DNA from: Marinobacter sp. LA51
GTDB lineage: Bacteria; Pseudomonadota; Gammaproteobacteria; Pseudomonadales; Oleiphilaceae
Length of the DNA stretch: 64,000 nucleotides
Direction of reading: 5' to 3'
Assembly: GCF_030297175.1 (NCBI RefSeq)
Contig: NZ_AP028070.1
Span: forward strand, 1,178,001-1,242,000
Below the pieces are notes generated by a model, which had not been told where the DNA came from, ran no database searches, and worked only from the letters and a program-made list of their open reading frames with translations. Positions within the stretch are counted from its first letter, which is position 1. The number at the start of each line of letters is the position of its first letter. This document shows positions 46,484 through 56,140 of this stretch, one piece after another. The position numbers and the translations under genes are program-made.

Positions 46484-48112
46484 ATGACCTCAATCTTCGA
46501 TCAGGGCCTTGCGCCCGTTGACGCCAATTACGCCGTCCAGTCCCCCGTCGATTTTATTGAACGCACCGCCAGTGTGTACCCGGAGTTTCCGGCGGTCATC
46601 CACGGCAAGCTGCGCTACACCTGGGCCCAGACCTACGAGCGCAGTGTGCGCCTGGGTTCGGCGCTGAAAAAGCGTGGCATTGGTCGGGGTGACACCGTCG
46701 CGGTGATGCTGCCGAACATTCCGGCTATGGTGGAGAGCCATTTCGGGGTGCCTATGATCGGCGCGGTTCTGAATACCCTGAATGTTCGGCTGGATGCCGA
46801 GGCCATTGCCTTCATGCTCGAACACGGCGAAGCAAAAGTCATCATCGCCGATCGCGAGTTTGGTGCGGTGATTAACGACGCGGTCAGCCGGCTGAAACAC
46901 AAACCCCTGGTGATTGATGTTGATGACCCGGAATACGGTGAAGGCGTTCAGGTCAGTGACTTCGACTACGAAGCGTTGCTGCAGGAAGGCGATCCCGACT
47001 TCCAGTGGAGTTACCCGGCGGATGAATGGGACGCCATTTCCCTGAATTACACCTCGGGCACCACCGGCAATCCCAAGGGTGTGGTCTACCACCACCGCGG
47101 CGCCTACCTGAATGCGCTGGGTAACCAGGCGGTATGGTCCATGGGCATGCATCCGATTTATCTCTGGACCCTACCGATGTTCCACTGCAACGGCTGGTGT
47201 TTTCCGTGGACCATCACGGCCATGGCAGGCACCCATGTGTGCCTGCGCCGGGTAGATCCGGAAAAGATTCTGCAGCTGATTCAGGAGCACCAGGTGACGC
47301 ATATGTGTGGTGCACCGATTGTTCTCAATGGTCTGCTTAATGTGCCTGAATCTGCCCGGGCCACCATCGATCACGAAGTGAAGTCCATGACCGCCGGTGC
47401 GGCGCCGCCGGCCCAGGTGATCGGTGCGATCGAGGAAATGGGTATTCAGGTGACTCACGTATACGGACTGACCGAGGTTTATGGTCCGGTCACCGTGTGT
47501 GCCTGGAAATCGGAATGGGATCAGCTGCCCCTGCACGACCGCGCCCGCAAGAAAGCCCGTCAGGGTGTTCGTTATCAAACCCTCGGTGGCACCATGGTGG
47601 GTGACTCCAACACCATGGAACCGGTACCGAAAGATGGCGAAACTATTGGTGAAATCTTCCTGCGCGGCAACACCGTGATGAAGGGCTACCTGAAGAATCC
47701 AAAGGCAACCGAAGAGGCCTTCCGGGGTGGCTGGTTTCACACCGGAGATCTGGCGGTGTGGCACGAGGATGGCTACATGGAAATCAAGGACCGCCTGAAG
47801 GACATCATCATTTCCGGCGGCGAGAATATTTCCACCATTGAGGTAGAGGATACTCTCTACCGTCATCCCGGAGTCATGGAAGCGGCTGTAGTGGCCCGTC
47901 CCGATGAGAAGTGGGGCGAGACGCCCTGTGCCTTCATCACCCTGAAGCCGGACGCCGGCGACGTCAGCGAGGCGGATATCATCAGCTTTTGTCGTCAGCA
48001 TCTCGCCGGATTCAAAGTACCGAAAACCATTGTTTTTTCGGAGCTGCCAAAAACCTCGACTGGCAAGATTCAGAAGTTTGTTTTGAGGGATCAGGCGAAA
48101 GATCTGGACTGA
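46484..48112 (+). CDS. AMP-forming acyl-CoA synthetase, DmdB/AAE-like
   Basis: 542 residues from the ATG at 46484 with GAGAGGA upstream; the frame is open for 48 more codons but without homology. Motifs include the adenylation loop [28 protein letters not shown] and the hinge GDLAVWHEDGYMEIKDRLKD, with the catalytic lysine in TSTGKIQKFV. The N-terminal text and length resemble the 3-methylmercaptopropionyl-CoA ligase (DmdB) and AAE branch of marine bacteria. A medium-chain acid is equally possible. It is distinct from the synthetase in the liu operon. Confidence 0.87.
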   Translation: MTSIFDQGLAPVDANYAVQSPVDFIERTASVYPEFPAVIHGKLRYTWAQTYERSVRLGSALKKRGIGRGDTVAVMLPNIPAMVESHFGVPMIGAVLNTLNVRLDAEAIAFMLEHGEAKVIIADREFGAVINDAVSRLKHKPLVIDVDDPEYGEGVQVSDFDYEALLQEGDPDFQWSYPADEWDAISLNYTSGTTGNPKGVVYHHRGAYLNALGNQAVWSMGMHPIYLWTLPMFHCNGWCFPWTITAMAGTHVCLRRVDPEKILQLIQEHQVTHMCGAPIVLNGLLNVPESARATIDHEVKSMTAGAAPPAQVIGAIEEMGIQVTHVYGLTEVYGPVTVCAWKSEWDQLPLHDRARKKARQGVRYQTLGGTMVGDSNTMEPVPKDGETIGEIFLRGNTVMKGYLKNPKATEEAFRGGWFHTGDLAVWHEDGYMEIKDRLKDIIISGGENISTIEVEDTLYRHPGVMEAAVVARPDEKWGETPCAFITLKPDAGDVSEADIISFCRQHLAGFKVPKTIVFSELPKTSTGKIQKFVLRDQAKDLD

Positions 48113-48168
48113 CTTTGCTGCGGCGATCTCTGGTTTAACGCTGGAGGCCGCTGCGTGAGTGATTCCGC

Positions 48169-48192
48169 AAGGAGGCGAAAGCCTCCTTTTTT
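48169..48192 (+). terminator. rho-independent terminator after acyl-CoA synthetase
   Basis: AAGGAGGC-GAAA-GCCTCCTT: eight-base stem with a GAAA tetraloop, then T residues. Confidence 0.9.
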
Positions 48193-48213
48193 GTGCCTGT
48201 CGGTTGTTATGAC

Positions 48214-48241
48214 AGGATGTCATTTGGTGACAAATTGTCCT
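48214..48241. promoter_or_regulatory. imperfect dyad upstream of the PF10118 gene
   Basis: AGGATGTCATTTG and CAAATTGTCCT form an imperfect inverted repeat around GTGA, about 125 bases before the start codon. Weak candidate operator. Confidence 0.25.
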
Positions 48242-48366
48242 GCTGGTCCCGCAAAGCCTTTCTCTGCTGCAAAGTTCGGGTTTACACTGAATCTGATGGT
48301 GATTTTTTAACCGCTGTTCACAGCCAATAACAACACGCCCCAGTTCAATAACAACAGGAGGCAGCC

Positions 48367-49203
48367 ATGACCATCAGTTCAACACCTGAAGGGGTGTCTG
48401 TTCAGCCCAGACACATCCGGTTTGATGTCAGCGAGGATCTCAAATCCTTCTGGCACGGCAACAACGCATTCAGAACCGCCTTTTTCAATGCCCTGTCGCT
48501 TCAGTTTCCCGATGGCGAGCAGCAGTTCATCAACGCGGTGCGGTTGTATCGCGATCGCATTGAGGATCCCAAGCTGCAGGCTGAAATTCGGGGCTTTATC
48601 GGTCAGGAAGCGCTGCACAGCCGAGAGCACAAAAGCTACAACGAGGGACTCAAGGCGAGAGGCTACGACATTGATGCCATCGACCAGCGTTTTGCCCGGC
48701 ACATGCAGTGGGTAGGCAACTTGCCACCCAGCCGCCAATTGGCGGGCACCTGCGGCGCAGAGCATTACACCGCGGTGTTGGCCAACGCTATTCTGAAGCA
48801 CCCTGAGTGGATGGAGGGCGCGACGCCGGCCATGGCTCGCCTATGGCGTTGGCATGCGATTGAAGAAACCGAGCACAAGTCGGTGGCGTTCGATGTTTAC
48901 CGTCAGTGTGTGGGTAACGAGCGCCTGCGCCGTATCGTGTTCCTGTTCGTGACCTGGAATTTCTTCAAGTACACCTTCCTTAATACGTGCAGCCTGCTGA
49001 AAACAGACGGCAAACTCTGGAGCCTGAGGACATGGCTGGGAGGACTGAACTTCCTATGGGGCAAACCCGGGGTTATACGCAAGTGCCTGCCTGACTTTCT
49101 TGCCTATTTTCGCAAGGGTTTCCACCCGTGGCAGCAGGACAATCGCCGGCTTCTGGAGCGCAATCTCAAGGAGCTTGAAACTGCCTGGCTGGGAAAAATG
49201 TGA
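48367..49203 (+). CDS. PF10118-type metal-dependent hydrolase-like protein
   Basis: 278 residues. Mostly helical, with conserved carboxylate/histidine groups spaced like a dinuclear metal site: GQEALHSREH (about 79–88), CGAEHYTA and AIEETEHKSVAFDVY. PF10118 is annotated as a metal-dependent hydrolase but the reaction is not established for most members. A hydrophobic stretch (IVFLFVTWNFFKYTFL) near residues 200–215 suggests membrane association. An AGGAGG site precedes the ATG. Single gene. Confidence 0.8.
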   Translation: MTISSTPEGVSVQPRHIRFDVSEDLKSFWHGNNAFRTAFFNALSLQFPDGEQQFINAVRLYRDRIEDPKLQAEIRGFIGQEALHSREHKSYNEGLKARGYDIDAIDQRFARHMQWVGNLPPSRQLAGTCGAEHYTAVLANAILKHPEWMEGATPAMARLWRWHAIEETEHKSVAFDVYRQCVGNERLRRIVFLFVTWNFFKYTFLNTCSLLKTDGKLWSLRTWLGGLNFLWGKPGVIRKCLPDFLAYFRKGFHPWQQDNRRLLERNLKELETAWLGKM

Positions 49204-49310
49204 GGTGCTGAATTATTGACCGGGTTGTGCAAGACTGACAGAGCTGAAAATAACAATGACAATAAAGGGCCCCTCCCATTGAGGATCGGCCCGCTCTTGG
49301 AGACGTACCC

Positions 49311-50261
49311 ATGCGAATTGGTCTGATCGTCGATTCCGCGTGCGACTTGCCCTATGAATTCAGTCGCAAACACGACCTGTTTATCCTTCCTGTGACCGCC
49401 GTTATTGATGGCGAGACCTATATAGACGAACACGATCCAGTCAGGACTCAGGAGTTTTACCACAGCGGCCTGTTGAAAAAAGGGCACCATGCCGAGACCC
49501 GCGCCTATTCCCCGGAGCAAATCCACAGCCTGCTCATGGAAAAAATCGTGACTCAGTTCGACGTTGCCTTCTGTGAAACCGTCGCGCGCAGCCGCAGCCT
49601 GATCTATGACAACGCCACCGAGGCGATGAACAGTGTTATGGCGAATTACGACAAGGCTCGATCGGCGGCCGGCCGTGAGGGCAAATTCTCCATGCGGGTG
49701 ATCGACACCAATCAGATCTTTGCCGGGCAGGGCCTGCTGGCGGCCCACACTCTGAAACTGATTGAAAAAAAGCTGTCCAAGAATGCGCTGCGCCATGAGG
49801 TTGAGACCTTTTCAGAGAGTATCTTTACCTGCGTGATTCCCCGGGATCTTCACTATATCCGCGAGCGGGCCCGCCGCCGGGGCGACAAGAGCGTCTCGGC
49901 CTTGGTAGCTTTTCTGGGCAAGGCGCTCAACATCACGCCGGTGCTGTTTGGCAAAGGTGCCGAAGCTCAGCCGGTCGCCAAGACCCGCAGTTTTGATGTG
50001 GCGGTTGAGAAAGTCATGAACTACGCCGCCGCCCGTGTAGAGGCAGGCCTGCGTACCCCCTACGTGAGTTTGTCTTGTGGCATGACCTGGACAGAGATCG
50101 AAGACCTGCCCGGGCTGAACGTGCTGCGGAAGTCCTGCGAACGCAACGGGGTTGAGTTGTTACTGTCGCAGATGGGTATTACCAGCAGCATCTACGTGGG
50201 CCCTGGCAGTCTGTGCCTGGCGCTGGCAGCCGATCCTCACAGCTTCAGAGATTTCCAATAG
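49311..50261 (+). CDS. DegV family protein (fatty-acid-binding fold)
   Basis: 316 residues. It opens with the DegV text IGLIVDSACDLPYEF, and the middle has RVIDTNQIFAGQGLLAAH. Known DegV/FakB proteins hold a fatty acid and hand it to a kinase in Gram-positive bacteria. Gammaproteobacteria usually lack FakA, so the role here is unknown. Good TGGAGAC ribosome site. It is followed by a direct-repeat and hairpin region, then an unrecognised gene. Confidence 0.83.
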   Translation: MRIGLIVDSACDLPYEFSRKHDLFILPVTAVIDGETYIDEHDPVRTQEFYHSGLLKKGHHAETRAYSPEQIHSLLMEKIVTQFDVAFCETVARSRSLIYDNATEAMNSVMANYDKARSAAGREGKFSMRVIDTNQIFAGQGLLAAHTLKLIEKKLSKNALRHEVETFSESIFTCVIPRDLHYIRERARRRGDKSVSALVAFLGKALNITPVLFGKGAEAQPVAKTRSFDVAVEKVMNYAAARVEAGLRTPYVSLSCGMTWTEIEDLPGLNVLRKSCERNGVELLLSQMGITSSIYVGPGSLCLALAADPHSFRDFQ

Positions 50262-50277
50262 CGCTTCCAGAAACGCG

Positions 50278-50355
50278 TCAACAACCCGGATTGCGCTTCA
50301 ACAACCGGGATTGATAGGTGTCCGCTGCGGCTGGGATTTGCCCCGCCGCAGCGGA
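50278..50355. repeat. direct repeat plus 11-base-pair hairpin between DegV gene and next gene
   Basis: TCAACAACCCGGATTG (50278–50293) is followed at 50298–50313 by TCAACAACCGGGATTG, one base different. Then TCCGCTGCGGC (50321–50331) pairs perfectly with GCCGCAGCGGA (50345–50355) around 13 bases. No U tract follows on either strand. Confidence 0.6.
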
Positions 50356-50449
50356 AAACCGGTAACTTCGGCAAACCCTTCCGGTTGGCCATCGTGTTAG
50401 CCTCTCAGTTCTTCTCTCAAACGTTTTCACAGACAGGACGGTCAAAACC

Positions 50450-51484
50450 ATGAGCGACAGCAGCGCGGATCTCGCCAGCCAGCTATTGGAACAGCACGTG
50501 AAACACGAGATGGCGGCTTTAAAGGGAGCGAAGCTGCGCAAGTTTCTGGAGCGGGAGGTGTCTGAGCTGTTGAACCTCGCCGAGTCGATCACCCTGAACC
50601 GGCTTAGTTCCGTGGACCAGGTGATGGGCGTTATCCAGCGGGTGGTGGTAAATATGGAGCTGGACGCCGGTATTCCAGAGCTTGCCGCTGAGATGGCCAC
50701 CGAGGTGATGAACGCACCGGTACAAGCCAAAACCACGCTGGGCGAAGTCATCACCCGGGAGCAGGCCACCGGTTTTGTTGAAGAGGTGCTGGAACTGCGC
50801 CAACAGCGCGAGCGGGTGATCAGCGAGATCATGGCGCACCCGGTTTATCAGGAACTGGCATCCAACCTGGTCTACACCGGCCTGGTCAATTACCTTTACG
50901 AGGACAACCTCCTCACCAAATCCGTACCCGGGGTCGGGTCGATGATGAAGTTCGGCAAGAAGATGGCGAACAGGGCCGTGCCCGGGCTCGATGAGACCTT
51001 TGAACGACGGATAAAGAACTGGCTGTCCGATAGCCTGCCAGGGCTGATTGCCCGCAGTGAGCAGTTTCTCAATCAGGCGCTGTCCGATGACGAAGTGCGC
51101 GACAGTGTGATGGCAGCCTGGGTATCTCTGGAGAATCGCACCATCGCCGACTTGCGCGAGGGCCTGGGGGATGTCGAGCTGCAGGAGTTTGTGGTGCTGG
51201 GCTACGATTTCTGGCTGCAGTTCCGGCAAACCGCCTATTTCGAAGGCTGCGCCCGGGCCGTGGTTAACCACCTGTTTGACAAGTACGGAGACCAGCCAAT
51301 TGCCGAACTGTTGGGTGATATCGGTGTGACCCGCGAGGTGATTATGGCCGAGGTTGACGCGTACGCCATTCCGGTTATGGACGTACTGCGTGAGGAGGGC
51401 TATGTTGAGGCCCTGGTGCGCCGCCGGTTAAGTGGGTTTTACCACTCAGCCGCCGCGCGCAGGATTCTTGAGCCGGAGGCCTGA
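50450..51484 (+). CDS. conserved hypothetical protein, helical
   Basis: 344 residues, not recognised. The protein is acidic and almost entirely predicted helix, without signal peptide, TM segment or known motif. It has many V/L/E-rich helices and a short glycine hinge (SVPGVGSMMKFGKKMANRAVPG) near residues 165–185. The ATG has an AGGACGG site. It lies alone between DegV and the LysE-type exporter. I cannot suggest a function. Confidence 0.7.
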   Translation: MSDSSADLASQLLEQHVKHEMAALKGAKLRKFLEREVSELLNLAESITLNRLSSVDQVMGVIQRVVVNMELDAGIPELAAEMATEVMNAPVQAKTTLGEVITREQATGFVEEVLELRQQRERVISEIMAHPVYQELASNLVYTGLVNYLYEDNLLTKSVPGVGSMMKFGKKMANRAVPGLDETFERRIKNWLSDSLPGLIARSEQFLNQALSDDEVRDSVMAAWVSLENRTIADLREGLGDVELQEFVVLGYDFWLQFRQTAYFEGCARAVVNHLFDKYGDQPIAELLGDIGVTREVIMAEVDAYAIPVMDVLREEGYVEALVRRRLSGFYHSAAARRILEPEA

Positions 51485-51520
51485 AGTACAGGGCTTTCGG
51501 AGCATTAGCGGAGACGTTCA

Positions 51521-52153
51521 TTGATTACCGAGTTGTTCTGGGCTTACTTGGTGGCTATCACCCTGCTAACGGTGACACCGGGTGTCGACACCCTGCTGGT
51601 GATGCGCAACACCGGCCGCGGGGGGCTGCGCGATGGCTGCGTGACCAGTGTGGGCATTTGCAGTGGCCTGTTCCTGCACGCGATTCTGTCAGCGCTGGGT
51701 ATTTCCATCCTGCTGGTGGAAACTGCCTGGGCCTTTTCCGCGCTGAAATGGGCGGGGGCCTGCTACCTGGTGTGGTTGGGGCTGGTGTCCCTGCGCCAGG
51801 CCATGGTTGGAGAGCAAGAGCCCGCCGCGGAAGCGCCGGCTGAGCGCAAACGGCGGGTGTCTGCGACGGTCTCTTTCCGGGAAGGGGTGCTGTCCAACGT
51901 GCTCAATCCCAAGACCGCCTTATTCTATATGGCATTACTACCCCAGTTTGTTGATCCCGCTGGCAATGCCTTTCAGCAGTCGCTGCTGCTGGCCAGCGTG
52001 CACTTCTTCCTGGCCATGGTGTGGCAGTGCGGGTTGGCGTTTGTGGTGGTCCGGTTCAAGGGCCTGGGGGCTAGTCGGCGGGTAAGGCGTGCGCTCAACG
52101 CCACCACCGGTGGTTTCTTTGTCGCCATGGGTGCCAAGCTGGCGAGCAGCTGA
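51521..52153 (+). CDS. LysE family translocator
   Basis: 210 residues with about six hydrophobic segments. It opens with the LysE/RhtB pattern TVTPGVDTLLVMRNTGRGG and has VLSNVLNPKTALFYMALLPQF in the middle. Such proteins export amino acids or homoserine lactones; the substrate is unknown. The start is a TTG with GGAG seven bases upstream; no in-frame ATG is available before the first conserved residues. Confidence 0.85.
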   Translation: MITELFWAYLVAITLLTVTPGVDTLLVMRNTGRGGLRDGCVTSVGICSGLFLHAILSALGISILLVETAWAFSALKWAGACYLVWLGLVSLRQAMVGEQEPAAEAPAERKRRVSATVSFREGVLSNVLNPKTALFYMALLPQFVDPAGNAFQQSLLLASVHFFLAMVWQCGLAFVVVRFKGLGASRRVRRALNATTGGFFVAMGAKLASS

Positions 52154-52168
52154 CTGAATGCCAGGCAC

Positions 52169-52193
52169 AAAAAAAGGAAGCCCGAGGGCTTCC
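52169..52193. terminator. bidirectional terminator between lysE-type gene and fdxA
   Basis: GGAAGCCC (52176–52183) and GGGCTTCC (52186–52193) form the stem. On the minus strand seven U residues follow, giving a strong stop for fdxA. On the plus strand CTTTCTT follows, giving a weaker stop for the lysE-type gene. Confidence 0.8.
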
Positions 52194-52246
52194 CTTTCTT
52201 ACGGTCGCATTCTGCCGTCTGGCTGCGCCTTACTTCTCGAAATACC

Positions 52247-52570
52247 TTATTTTTCCAGGTATTGGAGCTTGTTGGGCTTGCCATCCCACTCTTCGGCGTC
52301 CGGCAGCGGATCCTTCTTCTCGGTAATGTTCGGCCATTTGCCGGCAAGATCAGCGTTCAGCTCAACAAACTCGACCTGGTCGGCCGGCAGCTCGTCTTCA
52401 GAGAAAATCGCTTCCGCGGGGCATTCTGGCTCACACAGGGCACAGTCGATGCACTCGTCGGGATCAATTACCAGAAAGTTAGGGCCTTCGTAGAAACAGT
52501 CTACCGGGCAAACTTCCACGCAGTCTGTGTATTTGCACTTGATGCAGTTATCAGTAACGATAAACGCCAT
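52247..52570 (-). CDS. fdxA: seven-iron ferredoxin
   Basis: 107 residues, as in Azotobacter FdI and Pseudomonas FdxA. By that model C9, C17 and C50 bind a 3Fe-4S cluster and C21, C40, C43 and C46 bind a 4Fe-4S cluster. The remaining cysteines (C12, C25) are also conserved. It is a small soluble electron carrier. The fdxA–mutS–pncC–recA order is that of pseudomonads. Strong terminator downstream. Confidence 0.95.
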   Translation of the reverse strand: MAFIVTDNCIKCKYTDCVEVCPVDCFYEGPNFLVIDPDECIDCALCEPECPAEAIFSEDELPADQVEFVELNADLAGKWPNITEKKDPLPDAEEWDGKPNKLQYLEK

Positions 52571-52728
52571 AATCAGATCCCTGGTCCAGTGGTCAATCTC
52601 ATCCGGAGCTTGTGGTCAGGCTCCATGGTTATGTTTTATTGCGCGATATTGTAGGGAGCGCCCCGCAGACCCGCAAGCGTTAGGCCGCTATATCCTTATT
52701 ACTCGCCTCAATATTTCGGAATTTCCTG

Positions 52729-55359
52729 TTATTTGGCCATCAGAGCCTTCAGTTCATATAGCCGATTCATGGCTTCCCTCGGTGTCAGGTCGTCCAGATC
52801 CAGTGTCTTCAGCGCCTGCTCCACCGCGCTCGGCTCCAGGCTGGCAAACATATCGCCCTGCATGACCGGGTCATTGGCTTGTGTGATCGGTTCGGCTGGG
52901 CGCTCCGCCTCGTTGCTGGTAGCGACCGGTGAGCGGGTAGGTGAAGGTGTTGTACTACCTTCAAGGTGCGCCAGCTGACCCTTGGCGTTGCGGATCACGT
53001 CCTGGGGTACACCCGCCAATTTTGCCACCTGCAAACCGTAACTCTGACTGGCAGGGCCATCGTGAACGTTGTGCAGGAACACAATGCTGTCATCGTGCTC
53101 GGTGGCGGTCAGGTGCACATTCACCGCGTGCTGGAGATCGTCGGCCAGCTGGGTGAGTTCGAAATAGTGCGTGGCGAACAGGGTGTAGCAGCGAATGTTC
53201 TTGGCCAGGTGCTCGGCGGTGGCCCAGGCCAGTGACAAGCCGTCGAAGGTACTGGTGCCGCGACCCACTTCGTCCATCAGCACCAGGCTGAATTCGGTGG
53301 CGTTGTGGAGGATGTTGGCGGTTTCAGTCATCTCCACCATGAACGTAGAACGGCCACCGGCAATGTCATCCGAAGAGCCCATGCGGGTAAAGATCCGGTC
53401 TACCGGCCCCAGTACTGCCCGGTTTGCGGGTACAAAGCTGCCGGTGTAGGCCAGCAGGGCAATCAGCGCGGCCTGGCGCATGTAGGTGGACTTACCGCCC
53501 ATGTTCGGGCCGGTGATCACCAGCATGCGTCGCTCGGTGTCCATTAGCAGGTCGTTGGGCACAAAGGGTTCGTCCAGCAGTTGCTCCACCACCGGGTGCC
53601 GGCCTTCCTCAATGTCGAACCCGGGTTTTTCGCTGAACTCGGGCGCGGCAAAACGCAGGGAGGTCGCCCGCTCGGCAAAGTTGCTGAGCACGTCCATTTC
53701 CGCCAGGGCCTGGGCCGCATCCTGTAGCGGGGCCAGTTCCGCAGCCACGGTTTCCAACACCTCGTCGTACAGACCCTTCTCACGGGCCAGTGCGCGACTC
53801 TTGGCGCTCAGTGCTTTGTCTTCGAATTCCTTCAGTTCCGGGGTGATAAACCGCTCGGCGTTTTTCAGGGTTTGGCGCCGGATGTAATCCACCGGGGCCT
53901 GATCCGATTGGGCCCGGCTGATTTCAATGTAATAGCCGTGCACGCGGTTGTAGCCGACTTTCAGGGTGCTGATGCCGGTACGTTCCCGTTCCCGGATTTC
54001 CACGTCCAGCAGATATTGGCCGGCGTTCTCGCTGATGTTCCGGAGTTCATCCAGTTCTTCATCGAAGTGCTCACGAATCACTCCGCCTTCGCGGATGACC
54101 ACCGGTGGGTTGTCGATGATGGCGCGTTCGAGCAGGTTGGCCAGTTCCGGGTATTCGCTAATCTCAGTTGCCAGTTTTACGATGTGGTGCGAATTGACCG
54201 GCTTTAGTGTTTCCTGCAGCTTTGGCAACGCCTGGAAGGCATCGCGCAGTCGCGCAAGATCCCGGGGGCGGGCCGAGCGCAGGGCAACCCGTGCGAGTAC
54301 TCGCTCAATGTCGCCGACTGCTTTCAGCAAGTCGTGCACGGGTTCGTAGTGAAAGCCGTCGAGCAAGGCCGACACCGCCTGCTGGCGTTGCGTCACGGTG
54401 TCGATATCGCGCAGCGGACGGTTCAGCCAGCGCCGAAGCTCACGGCCACCCATGGAGGTGGCGGTGCGATCCATTACCCAGGCCAGGGTGTGCAGGTGAC
54501 CGCCCATCAGGTTGGTGTCGATTTCCAGATTGCGGCGGCTGGCAGCATCCATAATCACCGCCTCGTCCCGGCGCTCCCGCGTCAGCTTGCGGATATGGGG
54601 CAGGGCGGTGCGCTGGGTTTCTTTGGCGTACTGGAGCAGGCAGCCCGCCGCGCAGATGGCCAGGGTCAGGTCTTCGCAGCCAAAGCCGGTCAGGTCCCGG
54701 ACCTGCAGTTGGTGGGTAATGACCCGGCGTGCGGTGTCGGATTCAAACAGCCAGGGGCCCTGGCGCCGAATGCCGGTGAAGCCTTCCAGCACGTCTTCGT
54801 ACGGGAAATCCTCGCTGATAAGTATCTCCGCCGGGCGCACGCGCTGGAGTTCACCCTGAAGGGCTTCCAGGTCGTCGAGTTCAGAGACGGCAAAGCGACC
54901 ACTGGAGATGTCCAGCGAGGCAAAACCGAATTGCTCGTGGTGGCTGTAGATGGCCACCAACAGGTTGTCGCGGCGGTCCTCAAGGTAGGCGTCGTCGCTC
55001 AGTGTGCCGGGGGTGACGATCCGCACAACCTGGCGGTCCACCGGCCCCTTGCTGGTGGCCGGGTCGCCAATCTGCTCGCAAATGGCGATGGATTGACCTG
55101 CCCGAACCAGCCGTGCAATGTATCCCTCAGACGAGTGAAACGGGATACCGGCCATGGGAATGGGGTTGCCCCCAGACTGGCCTCGGGCGGTCAAGGTGAT
55201 GTCCATCAACTCGGCGGCTTTCTTGGCGTCCTCGTAGAACAGCTCGTAGAAATCCCCCATCCGGTAGAACACCAGTTCATTGGGGTGCTGACCCTTGATC
55301 TTGAGGTACTGCTGCATCATGGGCGTGTGCTTGGAAAGATCGGTCTGAGCTGCTGACAT
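52729..55359 (-). CDS. mutS: DNA mismatch repair protein MutS
   Basis: 876 residues. N-terminal mismatch-recognition domain with the F-x-E loop in [15 protein letters not shown], connector, lever and clamp domains, then the ATPase with Walker [10 protein letters not shown] (617–625), STFMVEMTE and the [12 protein letters not shown]alker B region. A short C-terminal tetramerisation-type tail ends ALMAK. The ATG at 55359 is preferred; the frame extends to 55452 without homology. Ribosome site weak. No truncation. Divergent from pncC. Confidence 0.97.
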   Translation of the reverse strand: MSAAQTDLSKHTPMMQQYLKIKGQHPNELVFYRMGDFYELFYEDAKKAAELMDITLTARGQSGGNPIPMAGIPFHSSEGYIARLVRAGQSIAICEQIGDPATSKGPVDRQVVRIVTPGTLSDDAYLEDRRDNLLVAIYSHHEQFGFASLDISSGRFAVSELDDLEALQGELQRVRPAEILISEDFPYEDVLEGFTGIRRQGPWLFESDTARRVITHQLQVRDLTGFGCEDLTLAICAAGCLLQYAKETQRTALPHIRKLTRERRDEAVIMDAASRRNLEIDTNLMGGHLHTLAWVMDRTATSMGGRELRRWLNRPLRDIDTVTQRQQAVSALLDGFHYEPVHDLLKAVGDIERVLARVALRSARPRDLARLRDAFQALPKLQETLKPVNSHHIVKLATEISEYPELANLLERAIIDNPPVVIREGGVIREHFDEELDELRNISENAGQYLLDVEIRERERTGISTLKVGYNRVHGYYIEISRAQSDQAPVDYIRRQTLKNAERFITPELKEFEDKALSAKSRALAREKGLYDEVLETVAAELAPLQDAAQALAEMDVLSNFAERATSLRFAAPEFSEKPGFDIEEGRHPVVEQLLDEPFVPNDLLMDTERRMLVITGPNMGGKSTYMRQAALIALLAYTGSFVPANRAVLGPVDRIFTRMGSSDDIAGGRSTFMVEMTETANILHNATEFSLVLMDEVGRGTSTFDGLSLAWATAEHLAKNIRCYTLFATHYFELTQLADDLQHAVNVHLTATEHDDSIVFLHNVHDGPASQSYGLQVAKLAGVPQDVIRNAKGQLAHLEGSTTPSPTRSPVATSNEAERPAEPITQANDPVMQGDMFASLEPSAVEQALKTLDLDDLTPREAMNRLYELKALMAK

Positions 55360-55441
55360 GGACGGGTCCGGATTGCCTTGCTTTGGATGAAGGCGTGAAT
55401 TGTAAGAAAATAACGCTTCGGATGAAATGAAGGAGGTCATT

Positions 55442-55951
55442 ATGACGGCCACGGATCAGGAACTTTTTGACGCCGGCGAAGGGCTCGGCGAACTGCTCAA
55501 GCGCCAGGAACGCATGATTGCCACGGCTGAGAGCTGCACTGGCGGTTGGGTCGCCAAGGCTCTGACCGACAAGGATGGCTCGTCCAGCTACGTACTGGGT
55601 GGTTTGGTGACCTACAGCAATGAGGCCAAGGAGGCATTGTTGGGGGTTACCCGGAAATCGCTTGATGAGCACGGTGCCGTTAGTGAGCCCGTGGTGCGGG
55701 AGATGGTGGCCGGTGCCCTGGCTGCTACCGGAGCTCAGGTAGCCATTGCGATCAGCGGTGTGGCTGGCCCGGGTGGAGGCAGCGAGGAAAAACCGGTGGG
55801 CACCGTCTGGTTTGCCTGGGGGTGCGATCCGGCGTCCACGGAAGCGGTAGTGAGGCACTTTGAAGGCGACCGGGACCAGGTTCGGCGACAGGCCGTTCTC
55901 TTTGCCCTGGAGGGAGTCCGGGAGTATCTGGAGGCGCTCGAATCAGCCTGA
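55442..55951 (+). CDS. pncC: nicotinamide-nucleotide amidohydrolase PncC (CinA C-terminal domain)
   Basis: 169 residues, a stand-alone CinA C-terminal domain. The active site appears as [16 protein letters not shown] with the catalytic serine, and the second motif as [20 protein letters not shown]. It deamidates nicotinamide mononucleotide to recycle pyridine nucleotides. The ATG at 55442 has a perfect AAGGAGG site. It precedes recA as in other gammaproteobacteria. Divergent from mutS. Confidence 0.92.
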   Translation: MTATDQELFDAGEGLGELLKRQERMIATAESCTGGWVAKALTDKDGSSSYVLGGLVTYSNEAKEALLGVTRKSLDEHGAVSEPVVREMVAGALAATGAQVAIAISGVAGPGGGSEEKPVGTVWFAWGCDPASTEAVVRHFEGDRDQVRRQAVLFALEGVREYLEALESA

Positions 55952-55996
55952 GAGCGAGGCACCGCACCGGGGTGCTGAGTTTCGCTGAGGAAGGGG

Positions 55997-56025
55997 TTGG
56001 TCTACTCTTCCGGTTATGTTTTAAT
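55997..56025 (+). promoter_or_regulatory. sigma-70 promoter of recA
   Basis: TTGGTC (55997–56002), a 17-base spacer and TTTAAT (56020–56025). The SOS box begins two bases after the -10 element, so LexA would block transcription at this promoter. Confidence 0.6.
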
Positions 56026-56026
56026 A

Positions 56027-56042
56027 CTGTTCAAATATACAG
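56027..56042. promoter_or_regulatory. LexA (SOS) box of recA
   Basis: CTGT-TCAAATAT-ACAG matches the gammaproteobacterial consensus CTGT-N8-ACAG exactly, 100 bases upstream of the recA start. Confidence 0.9.
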
Positions 56043-56140
56043 GGAATTTGCAGTGTTCTACTGTGCGAATTCCCGACTCCTTATTTCACGACTGGCATTG
56101 AGTAGTTCCGGTCGTCATGGCGACAGAGGGTTTTGCACTG

